Positions 43,400-52,946 are shown, numbered from the stretch's first letter. The stretch is DNA of 64,000 nucleotides from an uncultured Saprospiraceae bacterium (GCA_937961455.1 CALGNN010000076.1:1-64000), one strand, 5' to 3'. The notes: a model not told the origin generated them from the sequence alone. Numbers and translations are program-made.

Positions 43400-44497
43400 T
43401 TATATTTTATTGATTAAGCTTTTGAGCTTTTCAGCCTCTTTATCCCATGTCCAAACCCTTCTAGCTTGTTCACAAGCAGCCAACATTTCTTTGTAAAGAA
43501 TTGCATCATCTAATATTTCCTCAATAGCAGATTTAATGGTTTGAACCTGTAAATCTTTTATACACACACCCACTTTTAAATCCTCAATATGTGTTGCATA
43601 CTCTGGAAAATCCATATTTATAGAAGGAACACCTGCCTGTGCATAATCAAAAAATTTATTAGCCAAACTCAGTCGATAATTTAAACTTTCTGCGTGTAAC
43701 ACATTAATTCCTACACTTGCTTTTTTAGTTAATTCCTTGAGATCATGAGGTTTTAATTTGCCTAACAACTCAACTGTGCCATCTAGGTAAGCTGTTTGCT
43801 CTAATGAAGATTTTATCCTAGTGAATTCATCTCCATCACCGGCGATAATAAACTTAATATTGGGTATGTCTTTACATGCTTCAATAGTTTCTGCAATCCC
43901 CCTTCCTCTATTTACTGCACCTTGATAAAGTATAATCCGATTAGCTTGTCGGTTTGTGAATTCTTCAAATTCTACATCTTGAATGACAGGACGATTCATG
44001 ATAACATGAAATTCAGTTTGGTACTTTTCTGCTAGTACTTTTTGAATTGAGCCATTTACTGTTAAGCATAAGGTAGCTGAAGGGACAGCCCAATTACCGA
44101 TGCTTGACCATACTTTTTTCGCAGTCGATCGACCCACCAATTCAGGAACCTCAGTAAATATTTCATGACCATCAAAAACAAACTTTTTACCCTTTATAAT
44201 ACTCACTAATTTTACCGCTAATAAAGTATCCAGATCATTTGCAATTAAAAAATCAAATGAACGCCAAAGAAGGAAAAAGAAAACACGAATATTAAATTCC
44301 AAATAAAACCATTTGGACTTTTGAAAAAAACAAGAAAGTAAATGCCATCGTGCATTAGCGCTTTTTCTTTGTAATTTCTTCCTTCCAACAAGATGCACTT
44401 CGAATCCATCATCAATTAATGAATCAGAAATTCTCCTTACCCTTTGATCATACAAAATGTCATTGGTGACAATGCTATATATCTTTCCTTTCGTCAT
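43400..44497 (-). CDS. Glycosyltransferase family 4-type protein
   Basis: The 365-residue protein has the GT-B plan. The N-terminal domain has YDQRVRRISDSLIDDGFEVHLVGRK and FDFLIANDLDTLLA. The C-terminal domain has IILYQGAVNRGRGIAETIEA, FIIAGDGDE, LLGKLKPHDLKELTKKASVGINVLHAESLNYRLSLANKFFDYAQAGVP. The NKFFDYAQAGVP part is the nucleotide-sugar E-x7-E-like region. It would transfer a sugar to a lipid- or polysaccharide-bound acceptor on the cytoplasmic side. It overlaps the recQ stop by 4 bases and so is coupled to recQ, an odd functional partner. No other polysaccharide genes are nearby. Confidence 0.88.
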   Translation of the reverse strand: MTKGKIYSIVTNDILYDQRVRRISDSLIDDGFEVHLVGRKKLQRKSANARWHLLSCFFQKSKWFYLEFNIRVFFFLLWRSFDFLIANDLDTLLAVKLVSIIKGKKFVFDGHEIFTEVPELVGRSTAKKVWSSIGNWAVPSATLCLTVNGSIQKVLAEKYQTEFHVIMNRPVIQDVEFEEFTNRQANRIILYQGAVNRGRGIAETIEACKDIPNIKFIIAGDGDEFTRIKSSLEQTAYLDGTVELLGKLKPHDLKELTKKASVGINVLHAESLNYRLSLANKFFDYAQAGVPSINMDFPEYATHIEDLKVGVCIKDLQVQTIKSAIEEILDDAILYKEMLAACEQARRVWTWDKEAEKLKSLINKI

Positions 44498-46392
44498 TTC
44501 AATAAGTACAACTTACCTTCTTTAGTTTCTATTTTGTTCTCATCAATCAAATGCTGGATCAGCTTGATCAATTTCTTTTTTTTGTTCATTGGAAAATGTT
44601 CCGTCAAACCATTGACTGACAAAGCTCTCATATCAAGCAAGTCCATCACTTGATTTTTTATTAGGTCAAATTCAGAGGCAGTACCTTCATCAGAATGCGA
44701 ACCTTTGCAGCTGTCACATTTCCCACATGGTCCATCCAAATCTTCTCCTAAGTACTCAAGCAATTTCATTTGTCTACAATCTGTGCTATTGATGTAGTCT
44801 TTGATGGCATTTTTCTTTTCCAGATACATCCGTTTTCGAAATTGATACATTCGTTGATTGATACTAAGATCATTTGTCCGCACACGTTCTTTTAAAAAAT
44901 GTATGTATGGAAGTTCTTGAGTGGGCACATATCTCAATATTCCATCTTTAGCCATTTTATTAAGTAATTTCAAAAGATAGGCTTCATCTAATCCACTTTT
45001 TGCACAAATATCTTTTTCATGAATCACGACCTCAGACAAGAATAAGCCTTCGTACATTCTCAAAATAACTTTCAATAAAGTGTTATAATCCCTATGTATT
45101 TTTTGATACTCCTCTACCCCTATTCTATCCTCGAGAATCATAATTCTTGAAGGATTGTAAATTGATTCTGATAAGTACAACCACTCATCCTGTTCCAAAA
45201 TTTTTAATGAACTAAAAACTTTAAACACATCCATCTCATACTTCTTTGCAAACGCATTAATATCAAATGCAAATTGCTCTTCAAATCCTGATCCAACCGC
45301 TATATTTAAATAGACTCCTAATCTCTTATATATCGTTTTTATCTCATCTAATTCTGGAAACGATCTTTGATAATATTCTTCAATTTTTTCATAGTCACTT
45401 TCATTATACAATAGCACAGCATAAGACTTAATCCCATCTCGCCCAGCTCTTCCTGATTCTTGAATATACTCTTCAAGACTCGAGGGTGGAGCCCAATGGA
45501 TTACTGATCGAACATCGGGCTTATCGATTCCCATACCAAAGGCATTCGTAGCTACCATAACTCTTATGCCATTTTGGGTCCAACGCCTTTGCACTTGTGC
45601 TCTTTGTTCCATGTTTAAGCCTGCATGATAGTAAGCAGCTTTGATACCAGACTGAACGAGAAACTCAGCGATATCCTTAGTCCCCAACCTACTCCTTAGA
45701 TATACAATTGATGATCCTTCAACGCCCTTTAATACCCTAAGCAGCATCTTGTATTTATCCTGTGACGGGATTACAGAAAAAATCAAATTCTTTCTGAAAA
45801 ATGAGCTTTGTATTTTTATTGGATCCTTGAGTTCTAATTTCTCAATAATATCTGTCTTAACTTTTTCAGTAGCAGTAGCAGTAAGCGCCAACATTTTGAG
45901 ATCTGGTTTTATGGCTCTCAACTCACTAATCTCTAAATAGGCCGGACGAAAATCATAGCCCCATTGAGATATGCAATGCGCCTCATCAACTGCCACTAAG
46001 CTAATTTTCATTCTTTTGAATCGACTTAGAAAAATTTCTGTCTTCAGTCGCTCTGGTGAAACGTATAAAAATTTGATATCTCCGTGGACACAATTATCAA
46101 GTAATCTATCAATTTCATCTTTATACATCCCAGAATGTATGGAAATAGCTTTAATACCTCTCCTATTCAATCCACTTACTTGATCCTTCATCAGAGCAAT
46201 CAAAGGCGAAATAACAATACAAATACCATCTAAATAAATACCCGGAATCTGATAGCATAAAGATTTCCCTCCTCCTGTAGGAAGCAATGCAAGAACATTT
46301 TGATTTTCAATGATGCCTTGAATGATATCTTCTTGAACGCTTCGAAAGTTTTCGTAGCCCCAATATTGTTTTAATATATCTAATGGTTTCAC
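44494..46392 (-). CDS. recQ: RecQ-family ATP-dependent DNA helicase
   Basis: A 3'-5' DNA helicase for recombination and repair. The 632 residues show motif 0 (YWGYENFRSVQEDII), Walker A LLPTGGGKS (Lys43), DEAHCISQWGYDFRP (motif II plus the RecQ aromatic loop), ALTATAT, and motif VI QESGRAGRDG. The zinc-binding Cys set is DCRQMKLLEYLGEDLDGPCGKCDSC. A winged-helix region follows, but no HRDC domain is seen. This is the shorter RecQ type seen in Bacteroidota. It shares a 4-base overlap with the glycosyltransferase gene. Confidence 0.95.
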   Translation of the reverse strand: MKPLDILKQYWGYENFRSVQEDIIQGIIENQNVLALLPTGGGKSLCYQIPGIYLDGICIVISPLIALMKDQVSGLNRRGIKAISIHSGMYKDEIDRLLDNCVHGDIKFLYVSPERLKTEIFLSRFKRMKISLVAVDEAHCISQWGYDFRPAYLEISELRAIKPDLKMLALTATATEKVKTDIIEKLELKDPIKIQSSFFRKNLIFSVIPSQDKYKMLLRVLKGVEGSSIVYLRSRLGTKDIAEFLVQSGIKAAYYHAGLNMEQRAQVQRRWTQNGIRVMVATNAFGMGIDKPDVRSVIHWAPPSSLEEYIQESGRAGRDGIKSYAVLLYNESDYEKIEEYYQRSFPELDEIKTIYKRLGVYLNIAVGSGFEEQFAFDINAFAKKYEMDVFKVFSSLKILEQDEWLYLSESIYNPSRIMILEDRIGVEEYQKIHRDYNTLLKVILRMYEGLFLSEVVIHEKDICAKSGLDEAYLLKLLNKMAKDGILRYVPTQELPYIHFLKERVRTNDLSINQRMYQFRKRMYLEKKNAIKDYINSTDCRQMKLLEYLGEDLDGPCGKCDSCKGSHSDEGTASEFDLIKNQVMDLLDMRALSVNGLTEHFPMNKKKKLIKLIQHLIDENKIETKEGKLYLLK

Positions 46393-46536
46393 TAGGGATG
46401 CAAATTACACAAACGAAGGCTTTTATATCTAGTTGTAGGGATCAAAGTGTAGACTTAAATATTTATTAAAAAACACTTATTCGTCACTTTGGACGTTTGG
46501 ATATTGGTAAATTGCATTAAAATAATTTAATAAATA

Positions 46537-48204
46537 ATGAAAATGAATATGGTAAAGACTTTGTTGTTCTTGTTTACTGTAGCTCTATGCAGCTCATTAC
46601 AAGCTCAATCAAATGTACCCAAAGACTGGTTTCACCACAATGCTGCTGAAGGATCACATCATGGAGTTGCAACTGAAAAAGCTTACAGCGAAATATTGAA
46701 AGGAAGAACCAGCAGGACTGTTGTAGTTGCAGTAATTGACTCTGGAGTAGACGCAGAACACGAAGATTTAGCCAATGTAATGTGGGTAAATCCAGGTGAA
46801 ATCGCCAATAATGGAATAGATGATGATGGCAATGGATATGTTGATGATATCCACGGCTGGAATTTCATTGGAGGAAAAGATGGCTCTAATGTTGGAAAAG
46901 ATACTTACGAAGCCACACGTATTTACGGTAAGCTAAAGGGTAAATATGCTTCTGCGGATGTTTCAAAATTGAATAAAAAAGAGAAAGTAGAATATGCGCT
47001 TTATGAAAAAGTAAAGGAAGAGGTTGAAAGAAAATCTGGTTCTGCTCAAACGCAGCTTGACAATTTCAACCAACAAAAAACAATGGTTTTTGGAGCCATT
47101 GATGCACTAGATGCTGCACTTGGAGATTCACCAGTCACACCTGAGGTCATTGAAGAATTAGAACCTGGAGACAATCAAATGTTGGCTGTAGGTAAAATGA
47201 TCTTGCAAAGAATGTTTCAAGAAGGTGGTGAAATCGAAAGTATTCCAAAGTTTAGAGAAGAAATTGAAATGGAGTTTACTGGTGCTGTCGAGCATTTTTC
47301 AAACCAAACGAAGTATGCCTACAATCCAGACTTTAATCCTAGAACCATTGTTAAAGACAACCCTAATGACTTAACAGAAAAGAATTATGGGAATAATGAT
47401 GTTGAAGGACCTGACGCTTTTCATGGCACACATGTCTCAGGAATCATTGCTGCTGTAAGAAACAATGATATTGGAATGGATGGTATTGCTGATAATGTTC
47501 AGATCATGTCAATTAGAACAGTTCCTGATGGTGACGAACGCGATAAAGATGTAGCTAATGCGATTAGATATGCTGTTGACAACGGCGCTTCAATCATTAA
47601 TATGAGTTTTGGAAAAGGCTATTCTCCAAATAAAAAACTAGTAGATAAAGCAGTAAAATATGCAGCTAAGAAAGATGTTTTATTAGTTCATGCTTCTGGA
47701 AATGCTGGAATGAACATCGATGAGAATGATAATTTCCCTTCTGACACTTATGTCAAGAAAGGCTTATTTACTAAGCTTCCTCAAAATTATGTATCCGTTG
47801 GTGCGCTTTCATTTAAAACTGGTGAAGATATGGTTGCTGGGTTTAGCAATTATGGAAAAAAAGATGTTGATATTTTTGCTCCTGGTGTAGCGATTTATTC
47901 AACGAATCCAGATGATGTTTACACGAGCTCTCAAGGAACCAGCTTTGCTGCTCCAGTAGTTGCAGGTGTAGCTGCATTATTGAGATCGTATTTCCCAAGT
48001 TTAACGGCGGCTCAAGTAAAACAAATATTACTAAACTCAAGTAATAAGGTTTCTCAATCAGTTGTTAAACCAGGTTCTGATGAGCGAGTTGACTTTTCAG
48101 AATTATCTGTTTCTGGTGGTACCGTTGATGCGTACAATGCTGTGAAAATGGCTACAGGTATACAAGGAAAGAAAAAAATTAAAGCCGTTAAGCCAAGAGC
48201 TTAA
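46537..48204 (+). CDS. Secreted subtilisin-family (S8) serine protease with long insertion
   Basis: The 555-residue product has a signal peptide (VKTLLFLFTVALCSSLQAQ) and the catalytic triad D68 (VAVIDSGVD), H296 (FHGTHVSGI) and S469 (QGTSFAAPVVAG). The oxyanion Asn lies in HASGNAG. Between Asp and His about 225 residues are present, far more than in a classical subtilisin. The extra part has a Lys/Glu-rich helical region (KLNKKEKVEYALYEKVKEEVERK) and could be an inserted domain or a folding element. There is no T9SS C-terminal domain, so it is probably periplasmic. It stands alone, divergent from recQ. ATG 46543 is an alternative start. Confidence 0.92.
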   Translation: MKMNMVKTLLFLFTVALCSSLQAQSNVPKDWFHHNAAEGSHHGVATEKAYSEILKGRTSRTVVVAVIDSGVDAEHEDLANVMWVNPGEIANNGIDDDGNGYVDDIHGWNFIGGKDGSNVGKDTYEATRIYGKLKGKYASADVSKLNKKEKVEYALYEKVKEEVERKSGSAQTQLDNFNQQKTMVFGAIDALDAALGDSPVTPEVIEELEPGDNQMLAVGKMILQRMFQEGGEIESIPKFREEIEMEFTGAVEHFSNQTKYAYNPDFNPRTIVKDNPNDLTEKNYGNNDVEGPDAFHGTHVSGIIAAVRNNDIGMDGIADNVQIMSIRTVPDGDERDKDVANAIRYAVDNGASIINMSFGKGYSPNKKLVDKAVKYAAKKDVLLVHASGNAGMNIDENDNFPSDTYVKKGLFTKLPQNYVSVGALSFKTGEDMVAGFSNYGKKDVDIFAPGVAIYSTNPDDVYTSSQGTSFAAPVVAGVAALLRSYFPSLTAAQVKQILLNSSNKVSQSVVKPGSDERVDFSELSVSGGTVDAYNAVKMATGIQGKKKIKAVKPRA

Positions 48205-48207
48205 TAC

Positions 48208-48513
48208 TTACCTTAAGATAACTTCAATAAGGTATTCAAATCCTAAAAATTCATTTAGGTTTTTGAGTACCTTATTTTTTTGCTGAAACAGTTCTTGACG
48301 CAAAGTAGCAGAGTCAAAAGTGATGTAGATTTTACGCTTTCGAACCACTATTGAATGTGTATATGAATGAATGGCCTTTCCCATAATCTCTGCCCAATGA
48401 TTTCTAATGCGTAACTCGATAAATTTTTCCCTGTATTTAGGATGTCCAAATACGGAACTTATAATGTTGTCTATACTTTCTGCCTTTTTACCGTAATTCA
48501 TATCAGCCTTCAT
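48208..48513 (-). CDS. DUF721 (DciA-like) protein
   Basis: The 101-residue protein has the DUF721 pattern: a helix (AESIDNIISSVF), HWAEIMGKAIHSYTHSIVVRKRKIYITFDSATLRQELFQQKNKVLKNLNEF, and a final strand. Members related to DciA load the replicative helicase in many bacteria that lack DnaC. It overlaps the recF gene by 11 bases, and a recF-DUF721 neighbourhood is common near dnaA or gyrB in other bacteria; neither is seen here. Confidence 0.85.
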   Translation of the reverse strand: MKADMNYGKKAESIDNIISSVFGHPKYREKFIELRIRNHWAEIMGKAIHSYTHSIVVRKRKIYITFDSATLRQELFQQKNKVLKNLNEFLGFEYLIEVILR

Positions 48514-49633
48514 TTATTACGTTAACAGCACCATCATGTACTTGATAAACTTTGCATTCAGCATCAAAGTCTGCAATAATCTTTAAGGACCTTTCAGTTT
48601 CAGTATCGGTAATAAATATTTGACCAAAAGCATCGTCTCTTAAGCAGTCTAAAACTTTAGCTACACGTTCAGCATCTAACTTATCAAACAAGTCATCTAG
48701 TATGATTAAGGGTTTAGTCTGATTTTGATGATTTATAATATCGTATTGAGATAATTTCAATGCTAAAACAATGGACTTGATTTGCCCCTGAGAACCAAAG
48801 GCTTTAGCTTTCACACCATCAAGTTCAATAACCAAATCATCCTTGTGTATTCCTTCATTGGTTCGCTTTGTGATTACATCCTTTTCAAAACTCTGATCCA
48901 TTAAGTCTTGCCAATTATTCGACAACAATTTACTTTGATAGGAACAAGCCACTTTTTCTTTGTTGTTACTAATAGCATTTTGATATGAATGAAGCTTTGA
49001 GGACAAACTTTCGATCATCGATACTCGTTCTTTGAAAATGAGTTCTGCATGCACTTGCATCTCATTATCATATACTTTGATCATATCTTTGATTTGGCTC
49101 CCTTGCCTTCCAGCTTTGAGCAGTGCATTCCTTTGTTTTAAAATTCTATTATAATTAATTAATGCTTTGAGATAATCTGGATTCAATTGACTTAGGGTGG
49201 CATTTATAAAACTGCGTCTAACTGCACTGACATCATTAATAAGTCTAATATCTCTTGGAGCTATAAAAACAATAGGATATGAGCCAATATGCTCTGACAA
49301 AAGTTTATAGGGTACCTGATCTTTCTCAATGACTTTTGATTTTCCTGGCTGTACTTTCGTTACAATCGTCTCATTTTCTTCATGCTTTTGAAACTGTGTT
49401 TCTATCCTAAAGAAGTCTTCATTTGACCTAACAACATATTGATCTCTGCTTGTAAAATTACTTTTCGTCATACAAGCATAATAAATCGCATCTACCAAAT
49501 TCGTTTTCCCTTCCCCATTAAATCCGGTGATCAAATTAAAATGTGGAGAAAATGAAACCATGACATTTTCATAATTTCGATAATTAACCAACTTAATACG
49601 ATTTATATAAAACAAATTGAGCTTATTTAACAT
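48503..49633 (-). CDS. recF: DNA replication and repair protein RecF
   Basis: An SMC-like ATPase that helps load RecA at single-strand gaps. The 376 residues show IKLVNYRNYENV at the N-terminus, Walker A GFNGEGKT (residues 37-44, Lys43), and the middle FIAPRDIRLINDVSAVRRSFINATLSQLNPDYL. The signature FGSQGQIKSIVLALKLSQ corresponds to the ABC signature loop, followed by Walker B PLIILDDLFDKLD. It is the first gene of a two-gene operon with the DUF721 gene and divergent from the pyruvate dehydrogenase gene. Confidence 0.95.
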   Translation of the reverse strand: MLNKLNLFYINRIKLVNYRNYENVMVSFSPHFNLITGFNGEGKTNLVDAIYYACMTKSNFTSRDQYVVRSNEDFFRIETQFQKHEENETIVTKVQPGKSKVIEKDQVPYKLLSEHIGSYPIVFIAPRDIRLINDVSAVRRSFINATLSQLNPDYLKALINYNRILKQRNALLKAGRQGSQIKDMIKVYDNEMQVHAELIFKERVSMIESLSSKLHSYQNAISNNKEKVACSYQSKLLSNNWQDLMDQSFEKDVITKRTNEGIHKDDLVIELDGVKAKAFGSQGQIKSIVLALKLSQYDIINHQNQTKPLIILDDLFDKLDAERVAKVLDCLRDDAFGQIFITDTETERSLKIIADFDAECKVYQVHDGAVNVINEG

Positions 49634-49678
49634 TTATGCTAAACCACAATCTATATTTTTCCATTTATAATATATAGC

Positions 49679-49686
49679 TATCTTTG
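49679..49686 (+). promoter_or_regulatory. Bacteroidota -7 box for pdhA
   Basis: TATCTTTG is an exact TAnnTTTG match, 33-40 bases before the ATG of the E1 alpha gene. No clear -33 TTTG is seen. Confidence 0.45.
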
Positions 49687-49718
49687 TGGACTTAACGTTT
49701 AAGTAAAAAATCTTTTCA

Positions 49719-50756
49719 ATGCCAACAATATCAACAAAGAAAAAGAATAGTAACGGAAAAGCGAGTGGTTCAGCTTTCAAAAAAGAAATTTATTTGAGCT
49801 GGTATGAAGAAATGTACCGAATACGAAAATTCGAAGAACGTGCATTAATGTTGTATTCTAAGCAAAAGATCAGAGGCTTTTGCCATGTTTACATAGGCCA
49901 GGAAGCTGTAGCAGCAGGAATAAAGTCTGCATTGCGCCCAAGTGATAATATGGTCACAGCCTATAGACAACATGGATTGGCCTTATCTAAAGGTCTAAGC
50001 TCTAGGTCTTGCATGGCTGAATTATTTGGAAAAGCAACAGGTTGCGTGAAAGGCAAAGGTGGGTCTATGCACTTTTTCAGCAGAGAACATAATTTTTTTG
50101 GAGGCAATGGAATCGTAGGAGCTCAAATTCCAATCGGTACAGGTATTGCATTTGCTGAAAAATATCGTAAAACTGATACGGTAACTGTCACGATGTTTGG
50201 AGATGGTGCTGCAAGACAAGGAGCCCTGCATGAGTCATTCAACATGGCTATGACATGGAAGTTACCCGTTTTATATATCTGTGAAAACAATCAATATGCG
50301 ATGGGTACATCTGTATCTAGAACAAGTAATGTGACTGACCTTTGGAAACTAGGCTTGTCATACGAAATGCCTTCTGAAGCAGTAGATGGCATGGATCCTG
50401 AGAAAGTTCATGCAGCTATTGAGAAAGCAGCAGCACATATTAGATCAGGCAAAGGTCCATATTATCTTGAAATAAAGACTTACAGATATAGAGGACACTC
50501 TGTTTCTGATCCAGCGAAATATCGTACAAAAGATGAGTTGGAGCATTATAAAGATCTTGATCCATTAGAGATCATTGAAGAAAGAATGCTAAAGTCAAAG
50601 TTTGCAAGTAAAGATGAGATAGAAGCGATGCAAGCTAAAATCAAAGAAGAAATTGATGAAGCAGTTCAATTTGCAGAAGATAGTCCATTCCCTGAAGCTC
50701 ATGAACTTTACGAGTATAATTACCTTCAGGAAGATTATCCATTTATCAAGGACTAA
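49719..50756 (+). CDS. pdhA: Pyruvate dehydrogenase E1 component, alpha subunit
   Basis: A thiamine-diphosphate enzyme subunit that decarboxylates pyruvate within the pyruvate dehydrogenase complex. The 345 residues include IRKFEERALMLYSKQKIRGFCHVYIGQEA, KGKGGSMHFFS, the TPP motif FGDGAARQGALHESFNMAMTWKLPVLYICENN, and the phosphorylation-loop region YRYRGHSVSDPAKYRTKDE. An about 25-residue Lys/Ser/Asn-rich N-terminal extension precedes it. Neither the beta subunit nor E2/E3 is adjacent, so the complex is encoded at more than one locus. Confidence 0.95.
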   Translation: MPTISTKKKNSNGKASGSAFKKEIYLSWYEEMYRIRKFEERALMLYSKQKIRGFCHVYIGQEAVAAGIKSALRPSDNMVTAYRQHGLALSKGLSSRSCMAELFGKATGCVKGKGGSMHFFSREHNFFGGNGIVGAQIPIGTGIAFAEKYRKTDTVTVTMFGDGAARQGALHESFNMAMTWKLPVLYICENNQYAMGTSVSRTSNVTDLWKLGLSYEMPSEAVDGMDPEKVHAAIEKAAAHIRSGKGPYYLEIKTYRYRGHSVSDPAKYRTKDELEHYKDLDPLEIIEERMLKSKFASKDEIEAMQAKIKEEIDEAVQFAEDSPFPEAHELYEYNYLQEDYPFIKD

Positions 50757-50828
50757 GCCTTTATTTTCACCCTTAATAATCGCAAAAATAAATAGTCAAT
50801 GAAGTAAGACTTTATTGGATAATAAAGC

Positions 50829-50836
50829 TATTTTTG
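50829..50836 (+). promoter_or_regulatory. Bacteroidota -7 box for the TPR-ribH-MBL operon
   Basis: TATTTTTG matches TAnnTTTG exactly and ends 18 bases before the ATG of the TPR-type protein. Confidence 0.45.
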
Positions 50837-50853
50837 CGCAAATTTTTTAGTAA

Positions 50854-51543
50854 ATGTCTAAGTACAGAAAAAGTAAAAAGAAACAGGAGGAAGAGTTAAT
50901 AAACCTCGTTGAAGCAAGAGATAGTGCCCAGAGTTGGATAGAAAAAAACCAGATTTTATTTCTTGGAATTCTCGCTGGTTTAGTACTCCTAGTTGCAGCA
51001 TATTTTGTTTACACGAGATTTATCCAAGCACCTGCGGAACAAGAAGCAGCGGCACAATTGTCTCAAGCACAGTATCAATTCGAAAGAGACTCTTTTACCC
51101 TAGCCTTAACCAATCCTGGAAATGGCTTTGCGGGTTTTATAGATATCATTGAAGATTATGGCAGCACGAAATCAGGAAACTTAGCCAACTATTATGCTGG
51201 TGTTTCATACTTACACCTAGGCCAATTTGAAGTTGCTGTTGATTATCTAAAGGATTTTAAACCTGCAGGCTTATTCGGACCTGTTTTAAAATATGGAACC
51301 TTAGGTGATGCTTATTCAGAATTGCAAGATTATGATAATGCTATAGCAAATTATTCTAAAGCCGCTAACCAAAATGAAGATGATGATTTGATGAGCCCTT
51401 ACTATCTTTTTAAATTAGGTCTTCTTAAAGAATCTCAAGGTGATAAAGCGGGTGCTAGCGAAGCATTTAAAAAAATTAGAGATGCTTATCCTGATTCTGA
51501 ATATGGAAAAGACATCAATAAATATATCGTAAGAGTAGAATAA
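50854..51543 (+). CDS. Single-pass membrane protein with tetratricopeptide repeats
   Basis: The 229 residues begin with a very basic cytoplasmic segment (SKYRKSKKKQEEE), then one TM helix at about 33-54 (ILFLGILAGLVLLVAAYFVYT) and an extracytoplasmic TPR-like region. That region holds LANYYAGVSYLHLGQFEVAVDYL, LGDAYSELQDYDNAIANYSKAA and PYYLFKLGLLKESQGDKAGASEAFKKI. The shape is like YfgM, a chaperone partner in protein export, but the link is only by layout. It heads an operon with ribH, which starts 5 bases after its stop. Confidence 0.82.
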   Translation: MSKYRKSKKKQEEELINLVEARDSAQSWIEKNQILFLGILAGLVLLVAAYFVYTRFIQAPAEQEAAAQLSQAQYQFERDSFTLALTNPGNGFAGFIDIIEDYGSTKSGNLANYYAGVSYLHLGQFEVAVDYLKDFKPAGLFGPVLKYGTLGDAYSELQDYDNAIANYSKAANQNEDDDLMSPYYLFKLGLLKESQGDKAGASEAFKKIRDAYPDSEYGKDINKYIVRVE

Positions 51544-51548
51544 GTTAT

Positions 51549-52067
51549 TTGGCATCCTCAGAAAAAAATCTTTCCAAATATTCCAATAAAGATCTTCCTG
51601 ATGGTAGTGACCTTGAAATCGCCATCGTTGTTTCTGAGTGGAATGAAGACATTACTTCAAGCTTATTGAACGCTGCTAAAGAAACGCTTCTGAAGCATGG
51701 TGTTAAGGACGAAAATATTGTTATTCACACTGTACCTGGTTCTTTTGAACTACCTCTCGGAGCAAAATTCGTTTTGTCCAAAGATCAAAAAGATGCTGTC
51801 ATCTGCTTAGGAGCAGTCATTAAAGGCGAAACAGACCATGATAAATATATCAATGCTGCAGTAGCTAGTGGCATCATGCAACTGAGTCTTATGTCAAATG
51901 TTCCTATTATTTTTGGAGTACTTACCCCTAATAATAAAGAACAAGCTCTGGACAGAGCTGGAGGCGCTCACGGCAACAAAGGCGTTGAAGCTGCTATTAC
52001 AGCTTTGAAAATGATTGGTTTAAAAAAGCAATCCAAAGAACGAGATAAAAAAATAGGATTTTCTTGA
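51549..52067 (+). CDS. ribH: 6,7-dimethyl-8-ribityllumazine synthase
   Basis: It makes the lumazine precursor of riboflavin from the pyrimidinedione and dihydroxybutanone phosphate. The 172 residues show IAIVVSEWNEDIT (substrate pocket), HTVPGSFELPLGAKF, CLGAVIKGETDHDKYINAAV with the catalytic His, and PIIFGVLTPNNKEQALDRAGG. Homologues assemble into pentamers or 60-mer capsids. The start is a TTG giving MASSEKNLSKY, with no ATG in range. It lies between the TPR and MBL-fold genes in one operon; other rib genes are absent. Confidence 0.95.
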   Translation: MASSEKNLSKYSNKDLPDGSDLEIAIVVSEWNEDITSSLLNAAKETLLKHGVKDENIVIHTVPGSFELPLGAKFVLSKDQKDAVICLGAVIKGETDHDKYINAAVASGIMQLSLMSNVPIIFGVLTPNNKEQALDRAGGAHGNKGVEAAITALKMIGLKKQSKERDKKIGFS

Positions 52068-52900
52068 AAATACATATTGTACATTCTGGATATTTCAAAC
52101 TTGATGGAGGTGCCATGTTTGGTGTCGTACCGTTTACGATGTGGAAAAAACTAAATCCACCTGATGAAAATCACCTCTGCCCTTGGGCAATGAGATCTAT
52201 TTTGATAGATACTGGGGATCGAAAAATTCTTGTTGATACAGGAATGGGCGATAAACAAGATGCAAAATTTCAATCCCATTTTCACCCACATGGCGAAGAA
52301 TCACTGATGAGTTCTTTGAAAAAACTTAATCTAAGTCCCGAGGATATAACAGATGTTTTTCATACCCATTTACATTTTGATCACTGTGGAGGTTCCATCG
52401 TAAAAAATGATGATGGCTCCTATGCACTTGCTTTCCCGAATGCAACTTATTGGTCAAATCAAAAACACTGGGATACTGCAATTAATCCCAATGCAAGAGA
52501 AAGAGCTTCTTTCCTAAAGGAGAATATTTTACCCATGGAAGCTTCTGGCCAATTAAAGATGATTCCAGTTGAAGACAATTATGAATGGCTCCCTGGGATT
52601 AAAATTCGAATCTCTAATGGACACACTGAGGCTATGATGATGTTGCAAATCGAAACAGATCAAGGGACCTTCCTATATGCAGCAGATTTATTTCCTTCAA
52701 AATGGCATATTCCAATGCCATATGTCATGGCCTATGATATAAGACCTTTAGTTACACTTGAAGAGAAAACCAAATTTTTAGAAGAGGCTCTAGCAAATGA
52801 TTATAAAATCATTTTTGAACATGACCCTTTTACCCTTGCTGGTAGCCTTAAAAGAAATGAACGAGGACGAATCATTTTTGATCAAGAAGTTCAAGTTTAA
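52064..52900 (+). CDS. MBL-fold metallohydrolase
   Basis: The 278-residue protein carries H-T-H-L-H-F-D-H-C-G-G, the HxHxDH metal motif of the metallo-beta-lactamase superfamily. It also has the ILIDTGDRKILVDTGMGDK entry strand, a further metal-site ISNGHTEAMM and FLYAADLFPS with the bridging Asp. The overall form resembles N-acyl-homoserine lactonase-like or other hydrolases with about 280 residues; the substrate cannot be told. The TTG start overlaps the ribH stop (TTGA), so the genes are coupled. Confidence 0.86.
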   Translation: MKIHIVHSGYFKLDGGAMFGVVPFTMWKKLNPPDENHLCPWAMRSILIDTGDRKILVDTGMGDKQDAKFQSHFHPHGEESLMSSLKKLNLSPEDITDVFHTHLHFDHCGGSIVKNDDGSYALAFPNATYWSNQKHWDTAINPNARERASFLKENILPMEASGQLKMIPVEDNYEWLPGIKIRISNGHTEAMMMLQIETDQGTFLYAADLFPSKWHIPMPYVMAYDIRPLVTLEEKTKFLEEALANDYKIIFEHDPFTLAGSLKRNERGRIIFDQEVQV

Positions 52901-52946
52901 TTAAGCCCTACTCAATTTCAATAGACACTTTTACTTTACCTTTAAC

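Noticed and set aside
48209-48234. TACCTTA/TAAGGTA inverted repeat between the subtilase and DUF721 genes as terminator
   Set aside because: The stem is only 7 bp, mostly inside the DUF721 coding end, with no T run on either side.
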